Positions 7,381 through 14,041 of a DNA stretch of 64,000 nucleotides are shown here, one piece after another. Location: the NCBI GenBank assembly GCA_004296455.1, contig AP018280.1, positions 2,976,001 to 3,040,000 of the forward strand, given 5' to 3'. The notes below the pieces were generated by a model that had not been told where the DNA came from, ran no database searches, and worked only from the letters and a program-made list of their open reading frames with translations. Position numbers and translations under genes: made by a program. Origin of the DNA: Calothrix sp. NIES-4101. Lineage in GTDB: Bacteria; Cyanobacteriota; Cyanobacteriia; Cyanobacteriales; Nostocaceae. The number at the start of each line of letters is the position of its first letter. Position 1 is the stretch's first letter.

Positions 7381-8146
7381 TTTTCAATCTCTCCCGTACC
7401 TGTTTCTGTAAGCCTTTCGGCATACGTGCGATCGCATTATTTAATATAGCTTTTCTATCCTTTTTCTCACTCGCTCCCGGTGCTGTTGTAAATCCCGGTT
7501 CAGCGATGGGTACACCGCCAATGCTGGGGATTTTCTTTGATTCCCCAGTTACCTTATCTTTAATAGTTACAGTCTCTGTTGGTGGTTCACTCACCGTTAA
7601 CCCCTCCCTCTCAATATCGCGCGGGGACAAGGCTAAAACGGTACAGCGACAGCCAAACCCACTGGGCGGATATGAATTCTTCCAAAAATCGCTATCTGCC
7701 GGAAATATTTTTCCGTCTAAAGCTAGGTGATGTGGGCGCGGGACACGGCTATCACGATGTCGCCACATCCAATATGGTCGCAATTTCAACATCTCCGGGT
7801 CAGTTTGCTGCTTATATCTCCCCGCCTGGTAGGCGTTTCGCAAATTCTGCATGAATATCAACTGCTGTCGCCACGGTTTTGACGCAGGATTCCAACCCGT
7901 GCGATCGCTTGCCGCTTCAAATCCTTTTTTAAATTCTTCGTAGGTAATCCCTTCTTCTAAAGCCTTTTGTATGAGTTGGTAAGCGCTATCCAAAAGTTCA
8001 GCGCTCGTCACTCCAGCAATTGCGAACACATAGTCGTTAGCTTCGTCTGCAAAATCATCCCAGGTTGAACTAGGTAAAGGCAATTTAGCTTTAAAAAACT
8101 GAATTGCCTCGTCAAAACTTAAGCGAAAAGGGTCGATATCTGACAT
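7370..8146 (-). CDS. Minor head protein, Mu gpF / SPP1 gp7-like
   Basis: 258 residues, ATG at 8146. The central part shows the typical head-morphogenesis signature: helices with RQQLIFMQNLRNAYQAGRY, then MWRHRDSRVPRPHHLALDGKIF, ending with PPSGFGCRCTVLALSPRD. The family is a minor capsid component brought in with the portal. The first residues (MSDIDPFRLSFDEAIQFF) are closely similar to a broken reading frame at 8983-9033 on the other side of the HNH gene, which shows that the 5' end of this gene has been duplicated or replaced. Shine-Dalgarno is weak (GTAGAG inside the end of the HNH gene). Confidence 0.85.
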   Translation of the reverse strand: MSDIDPFRLSFDEAIQFFKAKLPLPSSTWDDFADEANDYVFAIAGVTSAELLDSAYQLIQKALEEGITYEEFKKGFEAASDRTGWNPASKPWRQQLIFMQNLRNAYQAGRYKQQTDPEMLKLRPYWMWRHRDSRVPRPHHLALDGKIFPADSDFWKNSYPPSGFGCRCTVLALSPRDIEREGLTVSEPPTETVTIKDKVTGESKKIPSIGGVPIAEPGFTTAPGASEKKDRKAILNNAIARMPKGLQKQVRERLKNGR

Positions 8147-8152
8147 TGAACT

Positions 8153-8920
8153 CTACTGGTTGTTTTTCTCGCGATGGTCAAGCGATGCTTCTATAGACCA
8201 GCCATGATTTAATCGATACCAAATTCTTGTTGCAGGTATACCCAAAACTCTTGACCACTCGGCGATGGTTAAAGATTTCCCCTGATATTCGTATTTTGGA
8301 TAACTTCTGCAAGGTCTCCTAATCGCATCTTGCACAGACCATCCCATACGCTGAATCCGATCTCCCAGTAATGAAGCAGACACACCAGTGGCTTCACTAA
8401 TCTCCCTAACAGTCATCATTGCACCATCATATTCATATCTCAGATTGTTTCTTCGATTGTTTGCTTGTTGCCTTGAATTTGCCCATCGACAGTTTTCAGG
8501 CTCATAGTCCCCGTTATTGTCAATACGATCAAGACTCATTCCCACAGGAGCCTCACCCATGTCAGCTAAAAAATTTTCAAAACTATCCAGCCAGCGCTGA
8601 CAAACCTTGATGCCTCTTGCTCCGTAATTTTTATATCCACGGTCACTGGGGCTTGAGCATCTGAATATCATCCTACTCCAAATTTTAAAGGTTCTAGTTT
8701 CACTCATCCCATGCGTCTTGTTTGCAGAACTTATTCGCGATCGCCTCCAACAACCGCACGATACAGTATCACCTGATTTGACACTAGAGACTCTAATAAC
8801 TTTTTCTGTGCCACAATCACACCGAAAATACCAATACTCGCCTCTATTCTTATGTTCAGCAAATCTCAAAGCAGTCAAATACGCGAATCTTTGACCAGCT
8901 AAATCGGTTATCTTATACAT
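8153..8920 (-). CDS. HNH homing-type endonuclease with DNA-binding repeats
   Basis: 255 residues from ATG at 8920 (a TTG at 8977 gives 19 more residues). Order: an N-terminal zinc-ribbon-like part (FRCDCGTEK and SCGCWRR), an HNH core with KNYGARGIKVCQRW, MSLDRIDNNGDYEPENCRWA and QANNRRNN, then two HTH-like repeats (VREISEATGVSASLLGDRI and IAEWSRVLGIPATRIWYRL) like those in intron- and free-standing HNH endonucleases. The gene sits between a broken gpF start (8983-9033) and the intact gpF. TATAAT on the minus strand near 8982-8987 may give it its own promoter. A palindrome-like pair CCCCAG/CTCTGGGG lies in its leader. Confidence 0.8.
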   Translation of the reverse strand: MYKITDLAGQRFAYLTALRFAEHKNRGEYWYFRCDCGTEKVIRVSSVKSGDTVSCGCWRRSRISSANKTHGMSETRTFKIWSRMIFRCSSPSDRGYKNYGARGIKVCQRWLDSFENFLADMGEAPVGMSLDRIDNNGDYEPENCRWANSRQQANNRRNNLRYEYDGAMMTVREISEATGVSASLLGDRIQRMGWSVQDAIRRPCRSYPKYEYQGKSLTIAEWSRVLGIPATRIWYRLNHGWSIEASLDHREKNNQ

Positions 8921-8982
8921 ACAGCCTGCTTGTGTTAGGTTGTCACGCCCCAGAGTGTTAGCGCACTGCTGGGGCAATTTTA

Positions 8983-9033
8983 TTATACCTCGATCGCTTC
9001 CTCAAACTTAAGCTGGAACGGGTCTATAGCCAT
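8983..9033 (-). pseudogene. Broken 5' end of a second gpF gene
   Basis: A minus-strand ATG at 9033, preceded by AGGGAA, opens a 16-codon frame (MAIDPFQLKFEEAIEV) that ends in tandem TAA codons. It matches the start of gpF (MSDIDPFRLSFDEAIQFF) at about 11 of 16 positions and is diverged at DNA level. This is best read as the remnant of the original gpF start, cut off when the HNH gene arrived. Confidence 0.75.
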
Positions 9034-9059
9034 TTTACAAAAAATATTCCCTCAATGAC

Positions 9060-9125
9060 TTGACAAATGTCTACCCATTAGCTATTATTAATTTATGAGG
9101 CAAACACCACTTCACCCAACGCCTC
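9060..9125 (+). promoter_or_regulatory. Promoter-leader unit, copy 1
   Basis: TTGACA at 9060-9065, a 17-base spacer and TATTAT at 9083-9088 give a near-consensus sigma-70 promoter. The spacer holds GACAAATGTC, almost palindromic and a possible operator. In the leader GAGGC (9097-9101) can pair with GCCTC (9121-9125). The same unit is repeated at 9766-9828. The promoter reads rightward, against the late genes. Confidence 0.75.
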
Positions 9126-9140
9126 AAAGAAATCCGAACC

Positions 9141-9443
9141 ATGAAAACATTAAATATCCGTCTTCTGGCTTCCAGAGCTTGCAAATATGCAATGAGCCGT
9201 GAAATCAAAAGCTACTTTTCAGAGCTTGAAACCACCTGGATTCAATACCTCGAAGAGATAAGCGAAGAGGACGACGAAGAGCTACAAGAGATGAAGTCTT
9301 TATCCAATGCCCTAAGCGACGAAGAAAATCTAGCACTGTACCAAGTCGAAATCAAAAGACTCCACAAGCAACTACACGAAGGCGCTGACCTCAATCAAAT
9401 CTTCCAAGAAATCGAAAAAGTTCAAAAACTGATAACTAAATAA
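9141..9443 (+). CDS. Small acidic helical protein of unknown function (moron gene 1)
   Basis: 100 residues, ATG at 9141, 15 bases after the leader hairpin. The protein is almost wholly helical and acidic in the middle (EEISEEDDEELQEMKSLS) with a possible coiled coil at the end (LHKQLHEGADLNQIFQEIEKVQKL). No known family is recognised. It runs opposite to the late genes under its own promoter and is closed by a hairpin at 9450-9469, which fits a moron gene expressed from the prophage. Such genes often serve defence, superinfection exclusion or host change; none of these is shown here. Confidence 0.6.
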   Translation: MKTLNIRLLASRACKYAMSREIKSYFSELETTWIQYLEEISEEDDEELQEMKSLSNALSDEENLALYQVEIKRLHKQLHEGADLNQIFQEIEKVQKLITK

Positions 9444-9449
9444 ATCCCT

Positions 9450-9469
9450 GGGGAGGAAGCTTCCTCCCC
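9450..9469. terminator. Perfect 20-bp palindrome after moron gene 1
   Basis: GGGGAGGAAGCTTCCTCCCC follows the TAA of the 9141-9443 gene by six bases. The 10-bp arms give a very stable hairpin, but no T-run follows, so termination or transcript protection is inferred. It also lies just before the Shine-Dalgarno of the next gene. Confidence 0.55.
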
Positions 9470-9493
9470 TGCTACCAAAGGAGTCAATGCCCT

Positions 9494-9769
9494 ATGCCCT
9501 ACAAAGACCCCGACAAAGCCAAAGAAGCGCACAAAATATTAAAGAGAAAAAGGCGGGGATATAAGCGATCGCAACGCACCGCGAAGTTTCACGAAAATTT
9601 CCCCAATGCCGATTTATCAATACTTTCACGCGACGAACGCGAAGCCGTGGAGAGATACCATCTGCAACTGGAATCCCTACAAGCGATCGCGCAAGATTGG
9701 GGCTGCTCGCGGGAATGGGTGCGACAAATTATTAAATCTGCTGAAAACAAGCTTTCTGAAAATACTTGA
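9494..9769 (+). CDS. Small basic protein with sigma-70 region-4-like HTH (moron gene 2)
   Basis: 91 residues; GGAG at 9480-9483 precedes ATG 9494. The N-terminus is strongly basic (KILKRKRRGYKRSQRTAKF). Residues 50-90 (LSRDEREAVERYHLQLESLQAIAQDWGCSREWVRQIIKSAENKL, discontinuously described) match the layout of sigma factor region 4: LQAIAQDWGCS then REWVRQIIKSAE. Region 4 alone suggests a transcription regulator that binds DNA or RNA polymerase. It lies in the moron cassette, and its stop overlaps the second promoter unit. Target unknown. Confidence 0.65.
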   Translation: MPYKDPDKAKEAHKILKRKRRGYKRSQRTAKFHENFPNADLSILSRDEREAVERYHLQLESLQAIAQDWGCSREWVRQIIKSAENKLSENT

Positions 9770-9828
9770 CAAATGTCTACCCATTAGCTAGTATTAATTC
9801 ATGAGGCAAGCACTTCATTTAACGCCTC
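9766..9828 (+). promoter_or_regulatory. Promoter-leader unit, copy 2
   Basis: TTGACA at 9766-9771, 17-base spacer, TAGTAT at 9789-9794, then a leader where GAGGC (9803-9807) can pair with GCCTC (9824-9828). The first 25 bases are identical to copy 1 at 9060, and the leader is similar with a shorter loop. The -10 box differs by one base and should be weaker. Confidence 0.72.
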
Positions 9829-9865
9829 AAAGAATTTACTAAACCGCTTCATAAGGACTAGAAAA

Positions 9866-10252
9866 ATGGAATTCACACAAGTTTTAAACTGTTTAATCGT
9901 TGCTATCCCTTGCCTGTTGTTCGCTGCATTTGTTTCTGACTTCACCACTGGATTGATTGAGATGTGGGAAGAATACGACGTTAAAGACATTAAAGATGCG
10001 ATAAACAATGCCCGCTCCGCGAACGCTTCACAGCCAATCAATTATTTCCCAGAGCCAGAGGCAGAAGTCGTTCCAGTAGAGATTCCGGTTATCGAGCCAG
10101 CGCCGTTATTAACAGTAATTGAGCCAGAAATTGCAAAAGCAGAGATTAAATCGCAAGTATTGCCAGTAGCACAGCCGAGACGCAGAGGTAGACCTAGAAA
10201 AGAAGCTAGCACCAACCGCACAGTGAAAGATCGCCGAACAGTCAGACGATAA
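9866..10252 (+). CDS. Membrane-anchored protein with Pro-rich linker and C-terminal AT-hook (moron gene 3)
   Basis: 128 residues, ATG at 9866 with AAGGA at 9853. Residues 5-28 (QVLNCLIVAIPCLLFAAFVS) form one transmembrane helix or signal anchor. The middle is Pro/Glu/Val rich (EPEAEVVPVEIPVIEPAPLL). The end is strongly basic with the AT-hook core RRRGRPRKE, followed by DRRTVRR. A membrane anchor joined to a minor-groove DNA-binding hook is an unusual combination; it could hold DNA at the membrane. No family is recognised. A palindrome follows the stop. Confidence 0.65.
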   Translation: MEFTQVLNCLIVAIPCLLFAAFVSDFTTGLIEMWEEYDVKDIKDAINNARSANASQPINYFPEPEAEVVPVEIPVIEPAPLLTVIEPEIAKAEIKSQVLPVAQPRRRGRPRKEASTNRTVKDRRTVRR

Positions 10253-10258
10253 AACTAG

Positions 10259-10284
10259 ACCCTCGGAAGAATTCTTCCGAGGGT
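10259..10284. terminator. 26-bp palindrome, copy 2 of 3, between convergent genes
   Basis: ACCCTCGG-AAGAATTCTT-CCGAGGGT is a perfect palindrome seven bases after the stop of the 9866-10252 gene and ten bases before the end of the opposite gene. Its place between convergent stops fits a two-way terminator, though neither side has a clear T-run. It is related to the palindromes at 2323 and 25079. Confidence 0.6.
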
Positions 10285-10294
10285 TCACTTGCGA

Positions 10295-10612
10295 TTAAGA
10301 CTGGACGTTTTCTGGTAGAGGATTTGGTGCGATCGCCTCTGGCTCCTGACTGATAAAGGTAAAAGATTCCAGATTTCTCACGCCAGATATCAAGTCTAAA
10401 TTTGTGGTTTTTTCGGGGTCGATTAAGTGACCATAGTGCCCACGAGCTTGGGACAACTCTCTCAAAAACACCTCCTCTAAAAACTCTTGCATATCTTCCT
10501 CAGTATCATCTGCAAACGCAAATTCTAAAGAGATTGGTTTATCAGGTTCGTTATGTGGTGTAAGTACTGCCAACTTGCCCAGTCCCAGGCTATGAGCTAA
10601 ATCAATCCTCAC
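10295..10612 (-). CDS. Unknown phage protein downstream of portal
   Basis: 105 residues starting with GTG at 10612, overlapping the portal gene by 11 bases. It is acidic with ISLEFAFADDTEEDMQEFLEEVFLRELS in its centre (given in parts: DDTEEDMQEFLEE) and a possible alpha-beta fold. Coupling to the portal gene suggests that it works with the portal or its C-terminal domain. No family is recognised. Confidence 0.5.
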   Translation of the reverse strand: MRIDLAHSLGLGKLAVLTPHNEPDKPISLEFAFADDTEEDMQEFLEEVFLRELSQARGHYGHLIDPEKTTNLDLISGVRNLESFTFISQEPEAIAPNPLPENVQS

Positions 10613-13508
10613 TAATTAGAACTCCCACAGTGTATTCAAAGTGTTCTCTATCGATTTCGTGAAATCTTCGCATGTCACGGCTAGAAGCAAAATTATCAAC
10701 TCCCATAGATAAAACTTCAGTGGGGTAGCCTCTTTTTCCGTAGATTTTGCCCACATAATCGCTGTGAAACCTACCTCTGTAGCCTACTTCGTCATCTTTG
10801 TAGGTCTTATCTCCAGTTATATCACGTAGTTTTTCTAGTTTTTTAGATGTGGCTCTACTTTCAATCCAGTCGCGGGCTGATTCTGCCGCCCCTGGGGTTT
10901 GATACTCTATGTGGTGTGCATATTCGTGGAATAGGGCTTTTCTACTCCTATTCCAGCCAATATCTATTGTGCCATTATTGGAGGCATAAGCGCGATCGCT
11001 ATCTGCACTAATATAGTAAGCGCTCATTCCCCCTTTCCCACCTGCCAAGCGGAAAACTTCTTGAAGACCTGCCTGGACTTCTGGGTCGGTTGCTAGGTTG
11101 CCTTTGTACGAAAGCGAAGCTGCCCATTTTTGAGCCACTTCTTCACTAATGCCATTTTTCTTGATAATCGCTTCCTTCAACTCTTCAAATTTCTTTGCCT
11201 GAGCCTCATTGTATTTGAGAGACTCTTTCGTCCATTCAGCTTCGGCTTGGCGGAATTCTTTGAGAATTTTTTTTGATTCCTTTTTGTCAGTAATTCTCCC
11301 CTCAACAACATCAAGCATTTTCTCGCTCGCTTGGTTTTTCTTTTCCTGAGCCGCTAAAAGTGACGCTGGCGGAGATGCGATCGCTTTGAGGTATTTTTCG
11401 GAGAATTGCCGCCCAAGTGCGATGACTTCCTGGTGATTCTCACGGTTGATTTTGTAGTTTATAGTGTCGCCCCCACCGGAACCACCGCCAGTAGATGTTT
11501 CGCGTTTTTTGATCTCAGCAATCTTTTTCTTCGCTGCAGCGCCCGGAGTTTTCCGGCATTGTTTGGTGGCGCTAATGCAACTTCCACCGCAAGGTGTGCC
11601 CTTGGTACAGTTTTTGGGTTTAGTGCTTTTTTTTGCAGCAAAATCAAGATTTTCAGAGTAGTTCGCAACCTCAGTCGAATTTAGCAACTGATATACAACT
11701 TCATCCTCAGTAATTACAAATCTGTAGCTCTTGGTTAGACTTTTGTCTACTTTGTCCTCGAATCTACCTACGATGGTTTCACCATCAATGTAGGCTTCTG
11801 GTATCGCGGTAATTCCATCGGTGTACCATTCCTCCAGTATTTCTTTGATTTCGAGGAGTGATTTTGCGTTGGTTATACGATCGCGTTCTGCGAATTCCGA
11901 CTCATTTGGAGATTCCTGAAGTATTTCCCATCGCCCCGCCGCTTCGCTGGCTATCATCGCTTGTCCCATTGCTTCCGCAAATCCTTGGGTGTCCATCTGC
12001 GGGTAGGATTCGAGGATTTTTTGCTGTGCCTCCTCAAAGTTGCTGGAAGTTGCGATCGCATTTCGTACCAAGCTCATCCAATCAGCAAATATTGGTGCGG
12101 TTTGTTTTTGTAATTGCTCTGTGTAGCTGTCAATTCCGTCCTTGTCGTCAGCAAAATTGATGGCATTTAGCGGAAGCGATCGCGTGGTGGAAAGAGTGGG
12201 AGCCTCAACCATGTCAGTTGCTTGGGCATTTACACCCGAATTTGCTAAAAACTCTTCCTGCGAAACCTCGCCGCTTTGCTCTTTGACTTCTTCATAATCA
12301 TCGCCGTAAATTTCCTTGACAGCTTCTGGTTTGAGTTTGAAACCCATATCAAACAGCGTTTTATCGCGCTGCACACGGCTATCGAGGTTTTCTTGCTCGC
12401 CAAAGTCTCGCCACAATCGCGGTGGTTTGGCGTTGGGGAGATTGTAGTCAATTATCCATTTGATAAGCGTGCGATTGAGGGTATCGCTGAGTAAATCAGC
12501 GTCAGCCTTTGCAAGTTGCATTCTCACTTCATTGTGGGTTTGTGCAGCTGCATAACTCCCGCGATCGCCAATTTGCGTGGACAGTGTTTCCCCCAGAACT
12601 GCCTTGGATATTTCCGAATCCATGTAGTTCGCTAGCCCCTCATAGCACTGGATGCTACCGCTACGACTAGCTTCTAGCAGCATCACCTCCATGCCATCGG
12701 GAATTGATACGCCCGCATCAGTTGCGATCGCATTTAGTGCCCTGAGTAAAGTTGCCTTCTGTTCCTGTGTTGCACCCTTGGGGTATTTACCGATTGCCGT
12801 GGGCGAGGCAAATTTGTCAACAAATTGCAGCCAGAATTTAATACCCTGCTTTTTAAAAAATACATTCCACCACAAAGTACGCCCAACACCTACGCCATAA
12901 GGGTTGTCGTCAACAGCGCCAAAGGAATGCACAAAAAACTTGCGGGGATATTCCTGCTGCACTGGTATTCCGGTAATCATGTCGTTAGGCGTGAGCATCC
13001 GCATTTCCCATTTTTCAGTCGCCTCATTGACACCAAATGGGAAACGCTCTTGATTGCGAGTCTTTACCTGTGCTGGGAAAATCTCATTCCCGTCTTGCGC
13101 CCAGATAATTTCAGCAGGCTTGTAGCCTTTCAAAATCGCATCCAGCAAGTTGAAGCAAAGCGCGTCAAATCCCGTTGCCACGACATCGTCATCCTCCGCC
13201 CGCGCTGCCAGCGAGGATAAGTGGTATTTAACCATCTCCGCAGCCTTTTTATCATCACGCTTGCTACTGGCTGGCTCTACCTTCCACTCGCGGGAAATTA
13301 CCTGGAGGAAGCGCTTATTTAATACCGAGTAGGTGTGCCCGTCCTTTTTTAAATCCTCATACGCCTTGTATTGTCCCCTTCCCCTGGTATTGAGTACATC
13401 ATCGGGATTCTGATAAGTCCCGGTATAGGCTTGCAAATATAAGGTATGGTCGCGCCGAATTGACGCGATTTCTTTTTTATTTATAGGGGTTGGACGCTTG
13501 GAAGGCAT
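10602..13508 (-). CDS. DUF935 portal protein (Mu gp29-like) with long C-terminal metallopeptidase-like extension
   Basis: 968 residues; Mu-type portals usually have about 500. Residues 1-430 are the portal: NKRFLQVISREWKVEPAS, FVHSFGAVDDNPYGVG, AVLGETLSTQIGDRGSYAAA. Residues 440-610 are helical (EEAQQKILESYPQMDTQGF). At about 632-655 lies a Cys-rich motif (CTKGTPCGGSCI then CRKTPG). After a Gly/Ser linker and a coiled-coil part comes a domain with HEYAHHIE at about residue 860, an HExxH zinc-protease motif, with an upstream part containing SAYYISADSDRAYAS. The frame is continuous. The portal forms the DNA channel of the head; the last domain may be packaged or injected. Protease activity is inferred from the motif. 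Confidence 0.85.
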   Translation of the reverse strand: MPSKRPTPINKKEIASIRRDHTLYLQAYTGTYQNPDDVLNTRGRGQYKAYEDLKKDGHTYSVLNKRFLQVISREWKVEPASSKRDDKKAAEMVKYHLSSLAARAEDDDVVATGFDALCFNLLDAILKGYKPAEIIWAQDGNEIFPAQVKTRNQERFPFGVNEATEKWEMRMLTPNDMITGIPVQQEYPRKFFVHSFGAVDDNPYGVGVGRTLWWNVFFKKQGIKFWLQFVDKFASPTAIGKYPKGATQEQKATLLRALNAIATDAGVSIPDGMEVMLLEASRSGSIQCYEGLANYMDSEISKAVLGETLSTQIGDRGSYAAAQTHNEVRMQLAKADADLLSDTLNRTLIKWIIDYNLPNAKPPRLWRDFGEQENLDSRVQRDKTLFDMGFKLKPEAVKEIYGDDYEEVKEQSGEVSQEEFLANSGVNAQATDMVEAPTLSTTRSLPLNAINFADDKDGIDSYTEQLQKQTAPIFADWMSLVRNAIATSSNFEEAQQKILESYPQMDTQGFAEAMGQAMIASEAAGRWEILQESPNESEFAERDRITNAKSLLEIKEILEEWYTDGITAIPEAYIDGETIVGRFEDKVDKSLTKSYRFVITEDEVVYQLLNSTEVANYSENLDFAAKKSTKPKNCTKGTPCGGSCISATKQCRKTPGAAAKKKIAEIKKRETSTGGGSGGGDTINYKINRENHQEVIALGRQFSEKYLKAIASPPASLLAAQEKKNQASEKMLDVVEGRITDKKESKKILKEFRQAEAEWTKESLKYNEAQAKKFEELKEAIIKKNGISEEVAQKWAASLSYKGNLATDPEVQAGLQEVFRLAGGKGGMSAYYISADSDRAYASNNGTIDIGWNRSRKALFHEYAHHIEYQTPGAAESARDWIESRATSKKLEKLRDITGDKTYKDDEVGYRGRFHSDYVGKIYGKRGYPTEVLSMGVDNFASSRDMRRFHEIDREHFEYTVGVLISED

Positions 13509-13555
13509 GGATTTTTAGGTTAAAATTCCCTCCGAAGTAATGTATAGGTGGGCAC

Positions 13556-14041
13556 ATGCGTACTTGGCTGTTATATCGCGATCGCGCAACTTACAATTTT
13601 TACGATTTACCTGATGGGGACTGGAAGTCAGAACCGGATATAGGCTTTTGGTACGACGAATTAACTAACATGCCTTGCTTGGCGCTTCGGAATATGCGTA
13701 ATGGTTTTTACTGGCGAGGGTACGTAGCCTACAATCCTGAGCATTTTTCCCCAACACGCGATCGCTCTAAAATTTCGGTGCATGGAGGGATAAGCTTCAT
13801 TGGTCCGATGGAGGTTTATCCAACAGTGTTGCCAGAGGAGATACAGGATAAAACCTGGATTGGCTTTGATTGCCGCGAACTTTGCCACGGGGATACTCCC
13901 CGGTGGCAAGATTCGCGCCAAGTAGCACCAGGCGATTACTGTAGAGGTGAGTATCGTAATCTTGATTTTGTACAGGAAGAGTGCGGCAGGCTAGCAGTTC
14001 AATTGGCGAAAATGCGACTAGAGATGTTATTGCCCGCTTAA
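13556..14041 (+). CDS. Conserved phage protein of unknown function, reversed within late module
   Basis: 161 residues, ATG at 13556. It holds GGISFIGPMEVYP, WIGFDCRELCHGDTPRW and YRNLDFVQEECGRLAVQLAK. The pattern HGG-xxF..., W-x-GFDC-x-H-x-GD-x-P and Y-R-x-L-x-F-V-x-E-E-x-x-x-LA-x-QL is widespread among phage proteins of unknown function. The gene points rightward between portal and terminase and overlaps the terminase end by four bases, so the two transcripts converge. This orientation and the small size fit a moron or regulated accessory gene. Confidence 0.7.
   Translation: MRTWLLYRDRATYNFYDLPDGDWKSEPDIGFWYDELTNMPCLALRNMRNGFYWRGYVAYNPEHFSPTRDRSKISVHGGISFIGPMEVYPTVLPEEIQDKTWIGFDCRELCHGDTPRWQDSRQVAPGDYCRGEYRNLDFVQEECGRLAVQLAKMRLEMLLPA

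Noticed and set aside
8153-9033. Group I intron with HNH gene inside gpF
   Set aside because: No intron core is visible, and intact gpF has its own complete start codon and N-terminus after the HNH gene. Duplication of the gpF start explains the data better, though splicing between the two copies is not fully excluded.
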